From Hedera helix (Eukaryota; Streptophyta; Magnoliopsida; Apiales; Araliaceae): a DNA stretch of 64,000 nucleotides. The translations under genes were made by a program, and so were the position numbers. Positions 1-11,392 of the stretch are shown one piece after another. The notes beneath the pieces are model-generated. The model ran no database searches. It was not told the origin of the DNA and worked only from the letters and a program-made list of their open reading frames with translations. Every line of letters begins with the position of its first letter. The first letter of the stretch is position 1. The stretch spans positions 17,810,510-17,874,509 of the forward strand of contig OX359282.1 of the NCBI GenBank assembly GCA_947179155.2. The letters run 5' to 3'.

Positions 1-579
1 CTCTATCCCTCTTCGGCTAACCATATATCCCAAGAATTTACCTGACCCGAGGCCAAAAGTGCATTTAGTGGGGTTGAGCCTCATGTTGTAAAATCTGACA
101 TTCCAAAAATATTCTCTAAGATCGGATATATGGCCTTCTTCCCTCATGCATTGAGCGATTATGTCGTTAACATAGACTTTCATATTTCTCCCAATTTGAT
201 CTCTGAAAACTTTATACGTCATCCGTTGATAAGTGGCCCCGGCGTTAATGAGACCAAATGACATGACTTTATATTCGTAGATGGCACGATAATTGTTGAA
301 GGCCGTCTTCGAGATATCATTTTCGTGTATAGAAATTTGATTGTACTCAAAGAAAGCATCAAAGAAGCTCATTACAGTATGTCCCGAGGTTGAGTCGAGC
401 AATTGGTTGATCCTCTGGAGAGGATAATAATCTTTAGGAAATACTTTATTGAAGTCCATATAGTCCACACACATCCTCTACTTCCCGTTGTGCTTCTTAA
501 CCAGTACAACATTAGCGAGCCATTGTAGGTAAGCGATTTCAAATATAAAGTTAGTAACCAACAATTTATCAATTACCTT
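1..579 (-). pseudogene. Reverse transcriptase fragment of old Ty3/gypsy element 1
   Basis: Read on the minus strand, this continues the frame of the protease segment at 580-1689 across a TAG at 580-582. It shows RT blocks: MCVDYMDFNKVFPKDYYPL, a block ending TYQRMTYKVF, then KVYVNDII, where the family has YVDD, and TFGLGSGKFLGYMV at the window edge. A second in-frame TAG lies at 478-480, just before MCVDY, where relatives usually have Trp. The second catalytic Asp of the YVDD box is Asn, so the enzyme should be dead even without the stops. RT would copy element RNA to cDNA in the virus-like particle. The element runs off the left edge, so RNase H, integrase and the 3' LTR are not visible. Tat-like affinity is inferred from the protease and pre-RT text. 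Confidence 0.85.
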
Positions 580-1689
580 CTAATATTTTGGAGCTATGTT
601 CCTTTGTTTATGCTTGACAGGCTTAGGGCTCGAATTAACACTCAGTTTGTACATGGAAATAGTTTTGTCAATCCCTGCTATGTTGGCTAGAGTCCATGCG
701 AAGATATCTGAGTATTCTTGTAACAAACTGATCAACTGGACCCTGATACTTTCATGTAATTTGGTCTCGATTTGTACTATTTTCGTGTCATTTCCTTGAA
801 ATAGAGGAACTTCCACGGTCTCCTCGGCAGGTATCGCAATTGTCTTAGTACCTCTTTCTATAAAGGGTTCAAGCTCGATCTTCAATGTTGTTTTTTGTTT
901 ACTAACCCTTACGGAAGCCACCTGAATGGTCTTAAGGTAACATCTTTGAGAAAGATCTTGATCACCAACGTTCTCTCCGATTTCATTTTCAGTTGGAAAT
1001 TTCATTTTTAGGTACGAGATTGAGGTAACTGCTCTAAACGTTGATAAAGTAGTTCTTCCTAAGACGGCATTATAGTTGATATCCACTTGAACCACATAAA
1101 ATCTAATTATAATGGAAGCTTGCTTCGGGAGAGTCCCGAAGATCACTAGCAATTCAATCGTCCCAGCTATGCGGATTGAATTATTGCCAAAACTGTATAA
1201 AGGGGACTCAATGCAGATCTCTAACTTCCTGCCCCCTAAGTCCAGGTGCTTGTATGCATGACTGTAAAGTACATCGACTGAACTCCCATTATCTATGAGC
1301 ATCCTTTTTAAATCCAAAGTTCTCACTTGTGCTATAATGACTAGGGCGTCCTGATGGGGTATGACCATCCCTGAGGGGTAACTGTCATCGGAGAAAGTGA
1401 TGGGGTCTGTTTTAATGTCCTGCTGTTTACCGGATAATTGATGAACTTCTCTTGCAAAAGCTTTTCTTTTTCTATTGGATATGGCGGATATTGATCCTAC
1501 AGATATAATGTCAACGACTCCTCTTACCCCTGATGAGGATGGTGGTGGTACAATCCGATTGAAGGGCGACAAATTGTAATGTTCGACAGTATAACAGTCG
1601 AGGTTACCATTTTGTATATGTTTCTCTAAGAAATCCTTCAATTGGGAGCAGTCTTCGGTGTTATGCCCCTTTGCTTTATGGTAGGTACA
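580..1689 (-). pseudogene. Gag C-terminus and aspartic protease of element 1
   Basis: The frame opens at the LTR junction with CTYHKAKGHNTEDC, a C/H-rich gag motif typical of Tat/Athila-type polyproteins, followed by LKDFLEKHIQNGNL. The retropepsin active site reads MLIDNGSSVDVLY, with the flap-side motif YNAVLGR about 80 residues later. A linker with the usual pre-RT text (YSDIFAW, then PVKHKQRNIAPKY) ends at the TAG at 580-582. The protease would cleave the Gag-Pol polyprotein. The reading frame is cut at 1689 by the nested LTR element, and the rest of gag resumes beyond 6910. Confident as a retroelement protease; the lineage is less certain. Confidence 0.88.
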
Positions 1690-3184
1690 TGGTGGCCTAA
1701 TTTTAAATAGGAATTAACACGCAAGTATACACGGCTCACAAGTAATATAATGATAAAGAAAGTGTTAAACCCAAAGGGAATTAAAAAATAATTATTACCA
1801 AACGCTAATTTATTATCAAATTAATTTTAATTAAATAAACGTAATTAATTTATAAAATAAAATCTAATTATATTTATTAACTAAATTAATTTAAAGACAA
1901 GAATTAAATCAGATTAAAAATACTTAAGATTACAGTTTTTCTCAATGCTTTATTTAAATCTCTTTACTCTCTTTTTAATTAATTAATTATATAAAATTGT
2001 TAATTGAGAATGCTTACCTATTTATTAACCTTTATAAAAAATTAATAAAAAGACCCATTTCAGTTATGTTGTTATGTTTATGCAAAACACTTAAAATAGA
2101 TTCATTAAGTATAAACTCCCAATAAAGTTACATGTGGCATATAAATATCTTCATTCTATGCACTATCATGATACTCTTTCTAAAAAGAAGAAACAAGTTC
2201 ACATGTTATCATAACTGAATCTAAACCTATACTCTAATTTTGATTTCATATAGATTATCTCAATTATTATTGCGCAAATAATTATAGATTAATGCACAAA
2301 ATATGATAAGCAATTCATATATAATTATCAATAATTAAAAAGAAAATAAATTAATATAAACTACACATTGAGTTCAATTACAATCCCAACTAAATATTAA
2401 ATTATCCACAAATAATTCAACATCTCAAAAGTACAAAAATAAAAGTAAAAGAAAATAAATCAAATCTATGTTTTAATATCCGTCTGTCACTTGGATCACA
2501 GTTTTCAATTCCCATGCTCTACCTTTAATTCTCAAATGTGTTATGCACTAATCTACTATTAATATATGTTAATGTATGTTAATGTAATCTGTTAATAAGA
2601 GTCTTATAGTGTATTTATAATAGTACAATGAAAATTCTAATCAAAATAGGAGTTAAAATATAACTAGGAATCAAATAAATAACTTTAATCCCGAATAATG
2701 TCGTTCTGCTCAATTTTCGTGCATGCCAAACACGCCCTTTGTGTCATTTGACAAGGTCAATGCGGCAAACCCACGGGTCTACTGTTTCTACAGTCTTCCA
2801 GCGAACGACACCGTTTAGTCCCTTTAGTTATGAATATGGCTGCCTGCGCATTGCGCGAGGCCTGCTCCTAAAGCTGTCAACCAAACGGCATAGTTTGGCT
2901 TCTGTACTGCTCCTACAACCGCGCGCATAGTGCCCCACCACCTGACTTCCTCTTATTACGATTTTGCCACCAAGCGCTTATTTACAATCATGCCACTAGC
3001 TTTTGCTAGAATTACAATTGTGCCATTAGTTTTTTATTCCTACAAAATAAAATATAAAATGAATAAAAATAAATAAAAACACATAAAATTAAATAAATTA
3101 CCTGAAATTAATTAAAATGCTTAAAAATTCATAAATAATTAAGCCTAAAAATATTCAATAAGTAGAAATAAAATTCAATTATCG
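1690..3184 (-). repeat. 3' LTR of the nested non-autonomous element
   Basis: 1,495 bp, strongly AT-rich apart from a central GC-richer block around 2700-2950 that recurs at 6410-6660. The terminal TG of the minus-strand LTR has become CG at 3183-3184. Compared with its partner it lacks roughly 70 bp near 2535. Short ORFs here are not coding. Confidence 0.88.
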
Positions 3185-3200
3185 AATATCCCCAAACTTA
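3185..3200 (-). other. Polypurine tract of the nested element
   Basis: The minus strand reads TAAGTTTGGGGATATT immediately before the 3' LTR. AAGTTTGGGG is the usual polypurine tract of this gypsy family, where plus-strand DNA synthesis starts. Confidence 0.75.
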
Positions 3201-4639
3201 AATCTTTGTTTGCTCTCAAGCAAAAATAAAATAAAAACTAAGACTCTATCAAATCAACCAAAATTACTCAAACAACAAATCAATATGAATTTTAAAATTA
3301 GCCTCAAATATTTTTAAACGATAACTCAATGATAATTTCAAAATTATGCAAAGCTCAAAATTTGAACATATTTATTAATCTTACTATATTCAAGATCTTT
3401 CGTGTGTATGTGAATCCAAATGTATCGAAGTAATTTAAACTCAGATAAATTTATGTAATTAAATACCTCATAAAAGATATTACACGATAAAAGAATTACA
3501 AAGGAAAACTCTATAACTCATTTTTGACACCACTCTTCACTAATAAAAATAAATATAAATTAAAGGATCAAAAAGTTATTTTTTTCCTAATGTTTCGTAC
3601 ACTATGATCATTATTTTTAAGTTCACTATATTCCTTTACAAATATATTATTATATTTTTTCTTCAATCGTCATAGATGAGTGCATTTTATGCTTCATCTC
3701 ACTCTTTTTTTTTTCTTTATGCTCATGAGTGTGTTTTATGCTCCATCTCATTTTCTTCACATATTTATGTATGAGTGCGTTTTACGCTCTATCTCAACTC
3801 ACCATATGACTATTAAATCAACTCGAAAAGGATCAAAATTTCAAACAATCCTAGAATAATTTATCTAAATCATCTACCCCAAATTATATTATACCTCATA
3901 TTTCACTTCAAGTTATGATCAAATAAGTTATAGAATTCAAAAATATCTATCATAAGCAATTAACCATATAAACATTCTCCAAGTTAAAACTAACTCAACA
4001 CAAATGGATATAAGTGCATAAAATTAAGGATATTAAATAAAATAATAACTAACAATATGCAACAATTTAAACTAACAAAAAATTGTCAATTTTCAAAAGT
4101 TATTAAATAAAAATAAATTTTTTTATTATTAAATAAAAATTTAATTCAATTAATTCATTGTCCAAGAACCTCAACCTAAAAAACTAAAAAAATATAAGTT
4201 AATTAATACACTACCCATTTTCGTAGGAAAAATGATTGCACTTAGCAAGTGCAACAAGCCTTTAAATCACATGGTTATCCCAAGTGGACAAGTTATGTCT
4301 CGTGAGAGTTTAGAGCGAATTTACCTATAAAATTTAAAAATTTAAACTAAAATAAACCCTAAATATTTTTAAATTTCTTTCAAATTTTATCCACAACCCC
4401 AAACTTAAAACAGACATTGTACTCAGTGTATAAAATAAAGAAAATTAAAACAAAGGACTCCCTTAAATATGTAGCATTTTCCTTCCCATCTGCTAAGTCT
4501 TAGTGTATTAGTAACCTAAAACAAAAATAAAAGTAAAAATAAAATATTAAAACAAATAACTAAAATTTATTACTAAAAAAAAAATAACTAAAATAAATAA
4601 ATTAGCATTTTCCTTTCAAATCTCATCTTCTTCCCTTTG
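3201..4639. other. Non-coding AT-rich interior of the nested element
   Basis: About 1.4 kb of AT-rich sequence inside the element. It has no open frame of note and no recognisable pol. The plus strand contains three imperfect copies of a short phrase, 'gagtg-ttttatgct-catctca', around 3670-3800. I see nothing else. Confidence 0.6.
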
Positions 4640-5186
4640 AATCTCCATCTCACCCCTTAGAATTTTTCACTTTCGCATTAATTCTTCATTGCGTTTGCTA
4701 CTCATCTAGAATATTCTCTATAAAATTGCAAGAATTTTTTCTAAATTTGATTTTTTCTCTTGTTGTGGTGAAGGTTGTTGATACGAGATTTCATATGATT
4801 GAGGTTGAAATGAAAATTCTAACGAGTATGATAAATTTGGAGTAAAAACTTTTTGATTATTCATTTTTGTCTCATTTCGCTCTGAAATCTATCAAGAATT
4901 TTCTCCAAATTAGATTTTTGTTCTTGCTGCTGCGGAGGTGGGTATTGAAAATTCTGATTATATGATATTTCTAAAGCATAGAATTGATCTTGATTGTTGT
5001 TATTCCATGATAGTAATCTGGGGTGTAACTAGGCTGCTGATTGTAATAGGCATTCTAAATGGATTGATTCCCAAGAGCGCCAATTTTTTCATCAAGCTTC
5101 GTTAACTGTGTAGTCATTTGCTTAATTAATTCTGCCATTGATCGATCCATCCACGCAGAAGACTATTGAGAATTAAATGCAGCCAT
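4640..5186 (-). pseudogene. Gag N-terminal remnant of the nested element
   Basis: An ATG at 5184-5186 on the minus strand opens MAAFNSQ, a stop, SSAWMDRSMAELIKQM, then TTQLTKLDEKIGAL, another stop, and a Tyr/Gln/Pro-rich stretch (NAYYNQQPSYTPDYYHG). After a frameshift, a motif of the type SNLEKIL is seen twice. This resembles the coiled-coil N-terminal part of gag in non-chromoviral Ty3/gypsy elements. The frame is broken many times and is not functional. I assign it to gag only by position and composition. Confidence 0.55.
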
Positions 5187-5289
5187 TGTACCTAAAAAGG
5201 AAATAAAATAAAATAAAAATAAAAGTATACAAGTTTAAATTAAAACTAATTTGACTAAATTAATATTGGCAAAAATTATTAAATTAATT

Positions 5290-5306
5290 TTCCGGTAACA
5301 GCGTCA
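5290..5306 (-). other. Decayed primer binding site (tRNA-Asp type)
   Basis: Six bases inside the 5' LTR, the minus strand reads TGACGCTGTTACCGGAA. The intact site of this family, complementary to the plant tRNA-Asp 3' end, is TGGCGCCGTTGCCGGGG. The differences are all G-to-A or C-to-T, as expected from methylcytosine decay. Confidence 0.7.
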
Positions 5307-5312
5307 TAAACT

Positions 5313-6905
5313 TGGTGGCCTAATTTTAAATAGAAATTAACACGCAACTATATGCGACTCACAAGTAATATAATGATAAAGAGAGTGTTAAACCCACATG
5401 GAATTAAAAATAATTATTTCCAAGCATTAATTTATTATCAAATTAATTTTTTTTTAAATAAACGCAATTAATTCATAAAATAAAATCCAATTAAATTTAT
5501 TAACTAAATTAATTTAAAGACAAGAATTAAATCAGATTAAAAATACTTAATATTACAATTTTTCCAAATTCTTTATTTAAATCTCTTCACTCACTTTTTA
5601 ATTAATTAATTATATAAAATTATTAACTAAGAATGTTTAACTATTTATTAACATTTATCAAAAATTAATAAAAAGACATATTTTGGTTATGTTGCTATGT
5701 TCATGCAAAACACTTAAAATAGATTCATGAAGTATAAACTCTCAATAAAGTTACATGTGCCATATAGATTTCTTCATCATATACACTATCATACTACTCT
5801 TCCCAAAAAGAATAAATAAGTTCACATGTTATCATATCCAACTTTAAACATATACTCTACTTTTGATTTCATATAAATTACCTCAATAATTATTGCGCAA
5901 ATAATTATACATGATTGCACAAAATATGATAAATAATTCATATATAATCATCAATAATTAAAAAGAAAATAAATTAATATAAACTATACATTGCGTTCGA
6001 TTACAATCTTAGTTAAATATTAGCTCATAACTAAATAATAAATTATTCACAAATAATTCAACATCTCAAAATTACAAAAATAAAAGTAAAAGAAAAAAAA
6101 TCAAATCTGTGTTTTGATATCCGTCTGTCACTCGGATCACAGCTTTTAATTCTCAAGCTCTGCCTTTAATTCTTAAATCTTTCGCATTGAATATTTGCTT
6201 CTATAATAATAAAATTAATTTACTTTATTCTAATTCTAATATATTTTGCACTAATCTACTATTAATATATGTTAATGTATGTTAATGTAATCTATTAATA
6301 AGAGTCTTATAGTGTATTTATAGGAGTAAAATGAAAATTCTAATCAAAATAGGAGTTAAAATCCAATTAGAAATCAAATAAATAGTTTTAATCCAGAATA
6401 ATGTCGTTCTGCTCAATTTCTATGCGCGCCAAACAAGCCCTTCGTGTCATTTGACCAGGTCAACGCGGTAAACCCATGCGCCTACTGTTCCATCAGTCTT
6501 CTAGCAAGCGACGCCGTTTAGTCCCTTTAGTTATGAATTTGGCCGCCCGCGCATTGCGCGAGGCCTACTCCTGAAGCTGTCAACCAAACGACATAGTTTT
6601 GCTTCTGTGCTGCTGCTACAACTGCGCACATGGCGCCCATCCAGCTTACTTTCCCTTATTACGATTTTGCCACAAAATGCTTATTTACAATCATGCCACT
6701 AGCTTTTGCTAGAATTACAATTTACCATTAGTTTTTAATTCTTACAAAATAAAATATAAAATGAATAAAAGTAAATAAAAATAATATAAAAATACTAAAA
6801 ATAATAAAAACACGTAAAATAAAATAAATTACCTAAAATGCTTAAAAACTCACAAATAATTAAGTTTAAATATATTCAATACGTAGGAATTAAATTCAAT
6901 TATCA
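5313..6905 (-). repeat. 5' LTR of the nested non-autonomous element
   Basis: 1,593 bp partner of 1690-3184. It keeps the canonical TG/CA ends. It carries about 70 bp near 6180-6250 that is missing from the other copy. The two LTRs differ by many substitutions on visual comparison, so the insertion is old. Confidence 0.88.
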
Positions 6906-6910
6906 GTATA

Positions 6911-8181
6911 ATATTTGTCTCCATTCTTCTATCTGGCGAAAACTTTGATTTTTTTGGTGTTTTTCATAAAAAAACTAGTTTTTTATTACTTTGACAATAT
7001 TGGCCTTACTAGTGTTTAAGGGGGTGTAATCCTTATCACCATTTCTGTTTTTGTGATCCTTCGAGCCATCGTCACCATTAGAGTCCCTCTTGTCGTTTTC
7101 TTTTTTACCATTAGATCTCTTATCGGCATCATCGCCTTTGAGGTCTTTTTGATGAAAATCACAGTATTTTTCAAAGAACCCTGAATATTGGCGAAGGCAT
7201 CTTCCAGCTCTACGAACTTATCCACTTTTTTGTAAGCTTCGGGTAACGATGCTAGTGCTTTGGAGATGATTTCCTCGATTAGCCTGTTGGATTTATCCAC
7301 GTTCAATTCCATGGTCAAGAAATGAATAACTTGTTTCGAGTCTATGGTGTTGATCTCAACCATTGCTTCTCATAATCTCTTAATGTATTGCAGAAAGGTT
7401 TCGTTTCGCCTTTGTTTCACTTGAAGGAGAGACGTCATCATCCTGGCCCAGCTTTTATTACTTTAGAAGCACGTGTGAAACTTCTCCTGCAATTCTTCCC
7501 ATGATTTAATGGAATGGGGAGGAAGGAAGATGACTCGTTCCCTCGCCGTCTTTTTTAGGAAGAGATGGCATGTTGTCGTTGCGTCATGACCGTGAAAATG
7601 CATGGCCTGCTCAAAAGAGAAAGTGTGATCGGGGGGGGGGGGGGGGGGGTCACCCGTTTTGTTGTACATCTCCAAGGTAAGGGGACCTTAAGGCACTGTT
7701 CAATCTTTGCTTCTACAAGTTCCTTTGGGAATGGGGAAGCCCGGATTTTCTTCATTCCGTAGTACTTCTCTGAGGGTTTCTTAGGTGGAGATTCTCCAAT
7801 ATGTTTTTCGTCACTACGTCGATCGTCTCGATCTTTTCTTAAGGGAGATCTGACCTTTTTCTAGTGGTTTTTGGTGTAAATAGATTGGGATCGAGCAGGC
7901 TCCCTATCCCGGCCACGATGACATTCATGGTGTATGTCGTCCCGTCAATCACAACGGTTTGAACGGGAGGCCGAGCCTCTCTTGCTCAGAAGATCATGTC
8001 CTGCCTTATCTAACTCCTCGTACTGTTTGTTTAGTTTTTCCTGCTGGATGTCAAGGGCCTTCTTCTTGTCGAGGATTTCATAGAGACGACGATCCTTGTC
8101 TGTATTCATCTCCTTACGAGTTGGTGAAGGGGTCGATCGTCGTGAATTATTCTGACTGTGCTGTGACTGTGAAGCTGCCAC
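6911..8181 (-). pseudogene. Gag N-terminal and middle parts of element 1
   Basis: The N-terminus opens at 8181 with a polar, charged region (TPSPTRKEMNTDKDRRLYE, then a Lys/Gln-rich helix), as expected for gag. Around 7463-7675 comes FEQAMHFHGHDATTTCHLF followed by SIKSWEELQEKFHTCF, the conserved capsid-like Retrotrans_gag pattern. The frame shifts near 7463 and continues at 7363 with VEINTIDSKQVIHFLTMEL. A 19-base G run at 7631-7649 (read as poly-Pro) and several frameshifts disable it. It joins the gag C-terminus at 1689 once the nested element is removed. Gag would form the particle shell. Confidence 0.82.
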
Positions 8182-8509
8182 TTAAACTCCTTTTGTTGCT
8201 ACTAAATACTAGGGGCCCTACTTTTAGTGACAATGTTAACGCTTGAATTTGTCCACATGTTCAACCACCCTTTCGGATAGGATACCTGCACAAAAGTCCT
8301 GACGACTTGGGCCGTCGGTGGACTTCTCCAATATAAGAGTAAGTGAAGGTCTCAAAATAAGTCAAAAATTGAGGCTTAAAGTATTTAGGAGAGATATAAT
8401 AATCGTAATAATCTACCTCCATCGTTAACCGAATATTTATAATACTTACTTAGCTTTTATCAATACTATTTGGAGTGTCCATTGAGAAGTTACAGTTAAA
8501 AGGGGTAAC
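8182..8509 (-). other. Probable leader or LTR part of element 1
   Basis: The stretch lies upstream of the gag start on the minus strand and has no coding frame. It should be contiguous with 35295-36090 once the Tat element is removed. I could not place a primer binding site or the LTR boundary. Confidence 0.4.
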
Positions 8510-8514
8510 AACCA

Positions 8515-10693
8515 TGTCGACGCCGGGATTTTCGTCGTTTCATTTTTTAATATTTAAAAGCCCTTTTCAATTTTAGCCTTTAGATTAAGATGTGACTTTT
8601 GAAAAGGGTCGGCTTAGTGTCGACGGGGTTTTGAAAGATCGATTTCTTTATGAGCCATTTGACCAGAGTCGCCAGTTGGTATTGTTGAAATGGATGTACC
8701 AACTCATCCGAATTTTGTTTTTTGTAATCGTAATGGCTCATATGTGACTCCGTTTCAAATGGTCTGCAAACCGAGATTCATAGAGTTCGGGGCTTGCTTA
8801 AGCGAGGGGAAGGTGTTAGGCACCCCCCGACTTCCGTGAAATACGGTTACCGCAATCTTGATGTTTTCCTATCCTTTTAAAATCCTAAAAATGTGTTAGT
8901 TGCGTGTGTGTGTGTGCGCGTGCCTAAATGGAGGTTTGTGGTGAGTTTTGCATAAAAAGTTTGCTTTTATTTTATATGGCAAATGTGTTTTGTCGGAAAA
9001 GCGATTAGACGTCTTTTGACCCAAATGACAAGGCTCCCCTTTTTATAATAAAGATTGATTTTAATTCCGAAAACGATAAGGTTTTTTATTAGATGTCATT
9101 TTAGAAAACAATATTTTTAAACGTTTGCCAAATAGGAATCGAGACTATACATTGCCCTCTAACGGTAAATATAAATAAAATGAAGGCAACTTCTAGAACA
9201 CTTTAACCCTATGCACAAAGTTTAATGAAAACATTTATTTATTTATTTTCGAAGACATCTTTTATGACATTTCAAACCAAATATAGCCTTTTCGTCACAC
9301 AAGGATCAAGATTTCGCCAAAACTTTTTTCCTTTTAAACCTCGTGTATCTAATATCCTAATTTGATTCTTTTTAGAAAATCTTTACCGTTTGCCTTATTT
9401 TGGAAAATTGTTTTTTTGTCGTAAATTAAAACAAACATCCCAAAACGTGTCGGGGCTATCCATGGGCATGTGAGCCATCCAGACAACCCCCAACACCCAC
9501 AATCACATATTTTATTATTATTACGGGGCCTTAACCCGAACACGACTTGGTATCGTTTTAAGGCCCGATATTACAAAATACACATCTATGGACTCTATAC
9601 AAGGATTACATATGCCAAAACGTCCATCATCGGGATTCGATCACGAGGATCTCCTCCCTAGGCTCACAGTCGCCCAAATCGCTACACAACCAATACTAAG
9701 CCAAATCTAACAATATTAAACATTGCTATCATACGACATAGCTCAAATATCACAACTCAATCACTACAAACTACTCATTACCACAACGAACGATATATCA
9801 CCGTACGGATGTCATCGGGGCGTTAGGAGGACTTACGTTCCGATGGAACCCTCGCTAACAACCCCTAATCCACGGATCCTTTATCAATATATAACAAGAA
9901 ACTACATCAATAAACCAATCACAACATTATGCTAACAATGCAACAAATAAACTCAAGAACACACTCCTTTCACCTTGCAAAAATGCCAATTTAAAGCTTC
10001 TATATTCCACAAATCGGACAATAACACAAGAATACTAGACAACTTAGCACAATACAATGGATCTAAGCTTGAAAATGGCCAAGATCCGAGCTCTCTCTCT
10101 CCTCCCACGCGATCTCTCTCTCTCTCTCTATTTCCTTTCTTTTTCTTCTTTTCCTTCTTCTCGGGTGGAAAATGGCGATCTATACTGGTTCAGCAGGCAG
10201 CCGCAGATGCATCTGCGGCTGGGCCTGCTATGGCCGTCCGAGCCGTCGCCTCGGCTGCCGTGTGCCGCCCTCGAGCCGCGAGCCTGCCCCCTTTGTCGGT
10301 GGCCGCGATTGCATCCGCGGCTGTCCGGCTCCTTTTTCTCGAATTTCGTGCTACGCGGTCTTAATTCGCCAATTTCTGCTGTATTATTTTGGAATGCTGT
10401 TTCTTGATACATAAATCAATTCTGGGAATGGTTTCCCGGCATCGAGACCCCCCTAATGCTGTAATCGCCATGGTCCTTGGCCTTCTTTGGCGATCGCATC
10501 GGGCTTCGTCTGGATTGCCCGTAGGTCTCGCCTCAAATGACTCAATTCTCGTTTTGCGTTTGACAGCCTTGATCGTAAGCCGTGGTGGGAACTGCGTGTT
10601 GGCGCCCACCTCTCCTTTTCGTATGTCAGGTCAATTGACGATTTTGCCCTCCTGTTAGGGTTACTACACAAGTGCAAAATTTGGGTGTCTACA
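8515..10693 (-). repeat. 3' LTR of the Tat element
   Basis: 2,179 bp matching 23991-24512 plus 33612-35289. Contents include a short GT/GC microsatellite near 8900, a CT-rich stretch at 10090-10160, and a 24-bp perfect palindrome at 10198-10221 (half-site CAGCCGCAGATG). The ORFs of 60-130 codons within it are present in both LTRs but look like nothing known, and I treat them as non-coding. Confidence 0.93.
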
Positions 10694-10707
10694 GCTGCCC
10701 CTCTTTA
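10694..10707 (-). other. Polypurine tract of the Tat element
   Basis: The minus strand reads TAAAGAGGGGCAGC directly before the 3' LTR, in the position where plus-strand synthesis is primed. Confidence 0.8.
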
Positions 10708-10883
10708 TCATGTTTATGGAATGACATATGAAAATGAACATGATAAAGAAGTAGGCACCTGACGCACGGGAAAGACAGTACGTGTTTTATCGATGCAATG
10801 CATATGTTGAGATAATGCAAATGCCGCATTTAACATGATTGTGTAAGGGTCGATTCAAATTTCACGAATGGATGTCGCTTGGG

Positions 10884-11392
10884 TTTCGTATCCGACGGTC
10901 GTTTTTGGATTGGTCAGGTATCGTCTCTGACGGGTCATTTTTCAATTGGGTCAGGTATCGTTTCTGGCTGGTCGTTTTTCAATGGGTCAGGTATCGTATC
11001 TGACGGGTCGTCTTTCAATTGGTCAGCTATCGTATCTGACGGGCCGTTTTTCAATTGGTCAGGTATCGTATCTGACGGGTCGTTTTTTAATTGGTCAGGT
11101 ATCGTATCTGACGGGTCGTTTTTCAATTGGTCAGGTATCGTATCTGACGGGTCGTTTTTCAATTGGTCAGCTATCGTATCTGACGGGTCGTTTTTCAATT
11201 GGTCAGGTATCGTTTCTGACTGGTCGTTTTTCAATTGGTCAGGTATCGTATCTGACGGGTCGTTTTTCAATTGGTCAGGTATCGTATCTGACGGGTTGGT
11301 TTTCAATTGGTCAGGTATCGTTTCTGACTGGTCGTTTTTCAATTGGTCAGATATCGTATCTGACGGGTCGGTTTTCAATGGGTCAGGTATTT
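10884..11392. repeat. 36-bp minisatellite in the Tat 3' region
   Basis: About 14 copies of a 36-bp unit containing GTATCGTATCTGACGGGTCG, with substitutions such as GGT/GCT and TAT/TTT between copies. The unit length is a multiple of three and holds no stop in several frames, which is why long artificial ORFs appear on both strands. Tandem repeats in this part of Tat/Ogre elements are known and can seed satellite DNA. Relative to the plus strand it lies upstream of the first antisense gene. Confidence 0.95.

Larger units (their letters stand above)
1690..6905 (-). mobile_element. Non-autonomous LTR retrotransposon (5.2 kb) nested in element 1
   Basis: Two direct repeats (1690-3184 and 5313-6905) bound a 2.1 kb interior. 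Plus-strand ends are TGGTGGCC and ATCA, so on the minus strand the LTR reads TGATAATTG to GGCCACCA. The flanks GTACA (1685-1689) and GTATA (6906-6910) look like a 5-bp target duplication with one substitution. On the minus strand the order is 5' LTR, decayed tRNA-Asp primer site, gag N-terminal remnant, polypurine tract, 3' LTR, with no pol. This is a large non-autonomous derivative (LARD type) of a Ty3/gypsy family. The solo LTR at 45392-47044 belongs to a related family. Confidence 0.88.

Noticed and set aside
7565..7762. Plus-strand ORF across the poly-G run
   Set aside because: A shadow of gag on the other strand; the run translates as poly-Gly.
9349..10677. ORFs of 60-130 codons within the Tat LTRs
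   Set aside because: They overlap in many frames on both strands, include pyrimidine microsatellite translation, and match nothing recognisable.
10884..11392. CRISPR-like array
   Set aside because: Units are contiguous with no unique spacers, and the surroundings are a plant retrotransposon.
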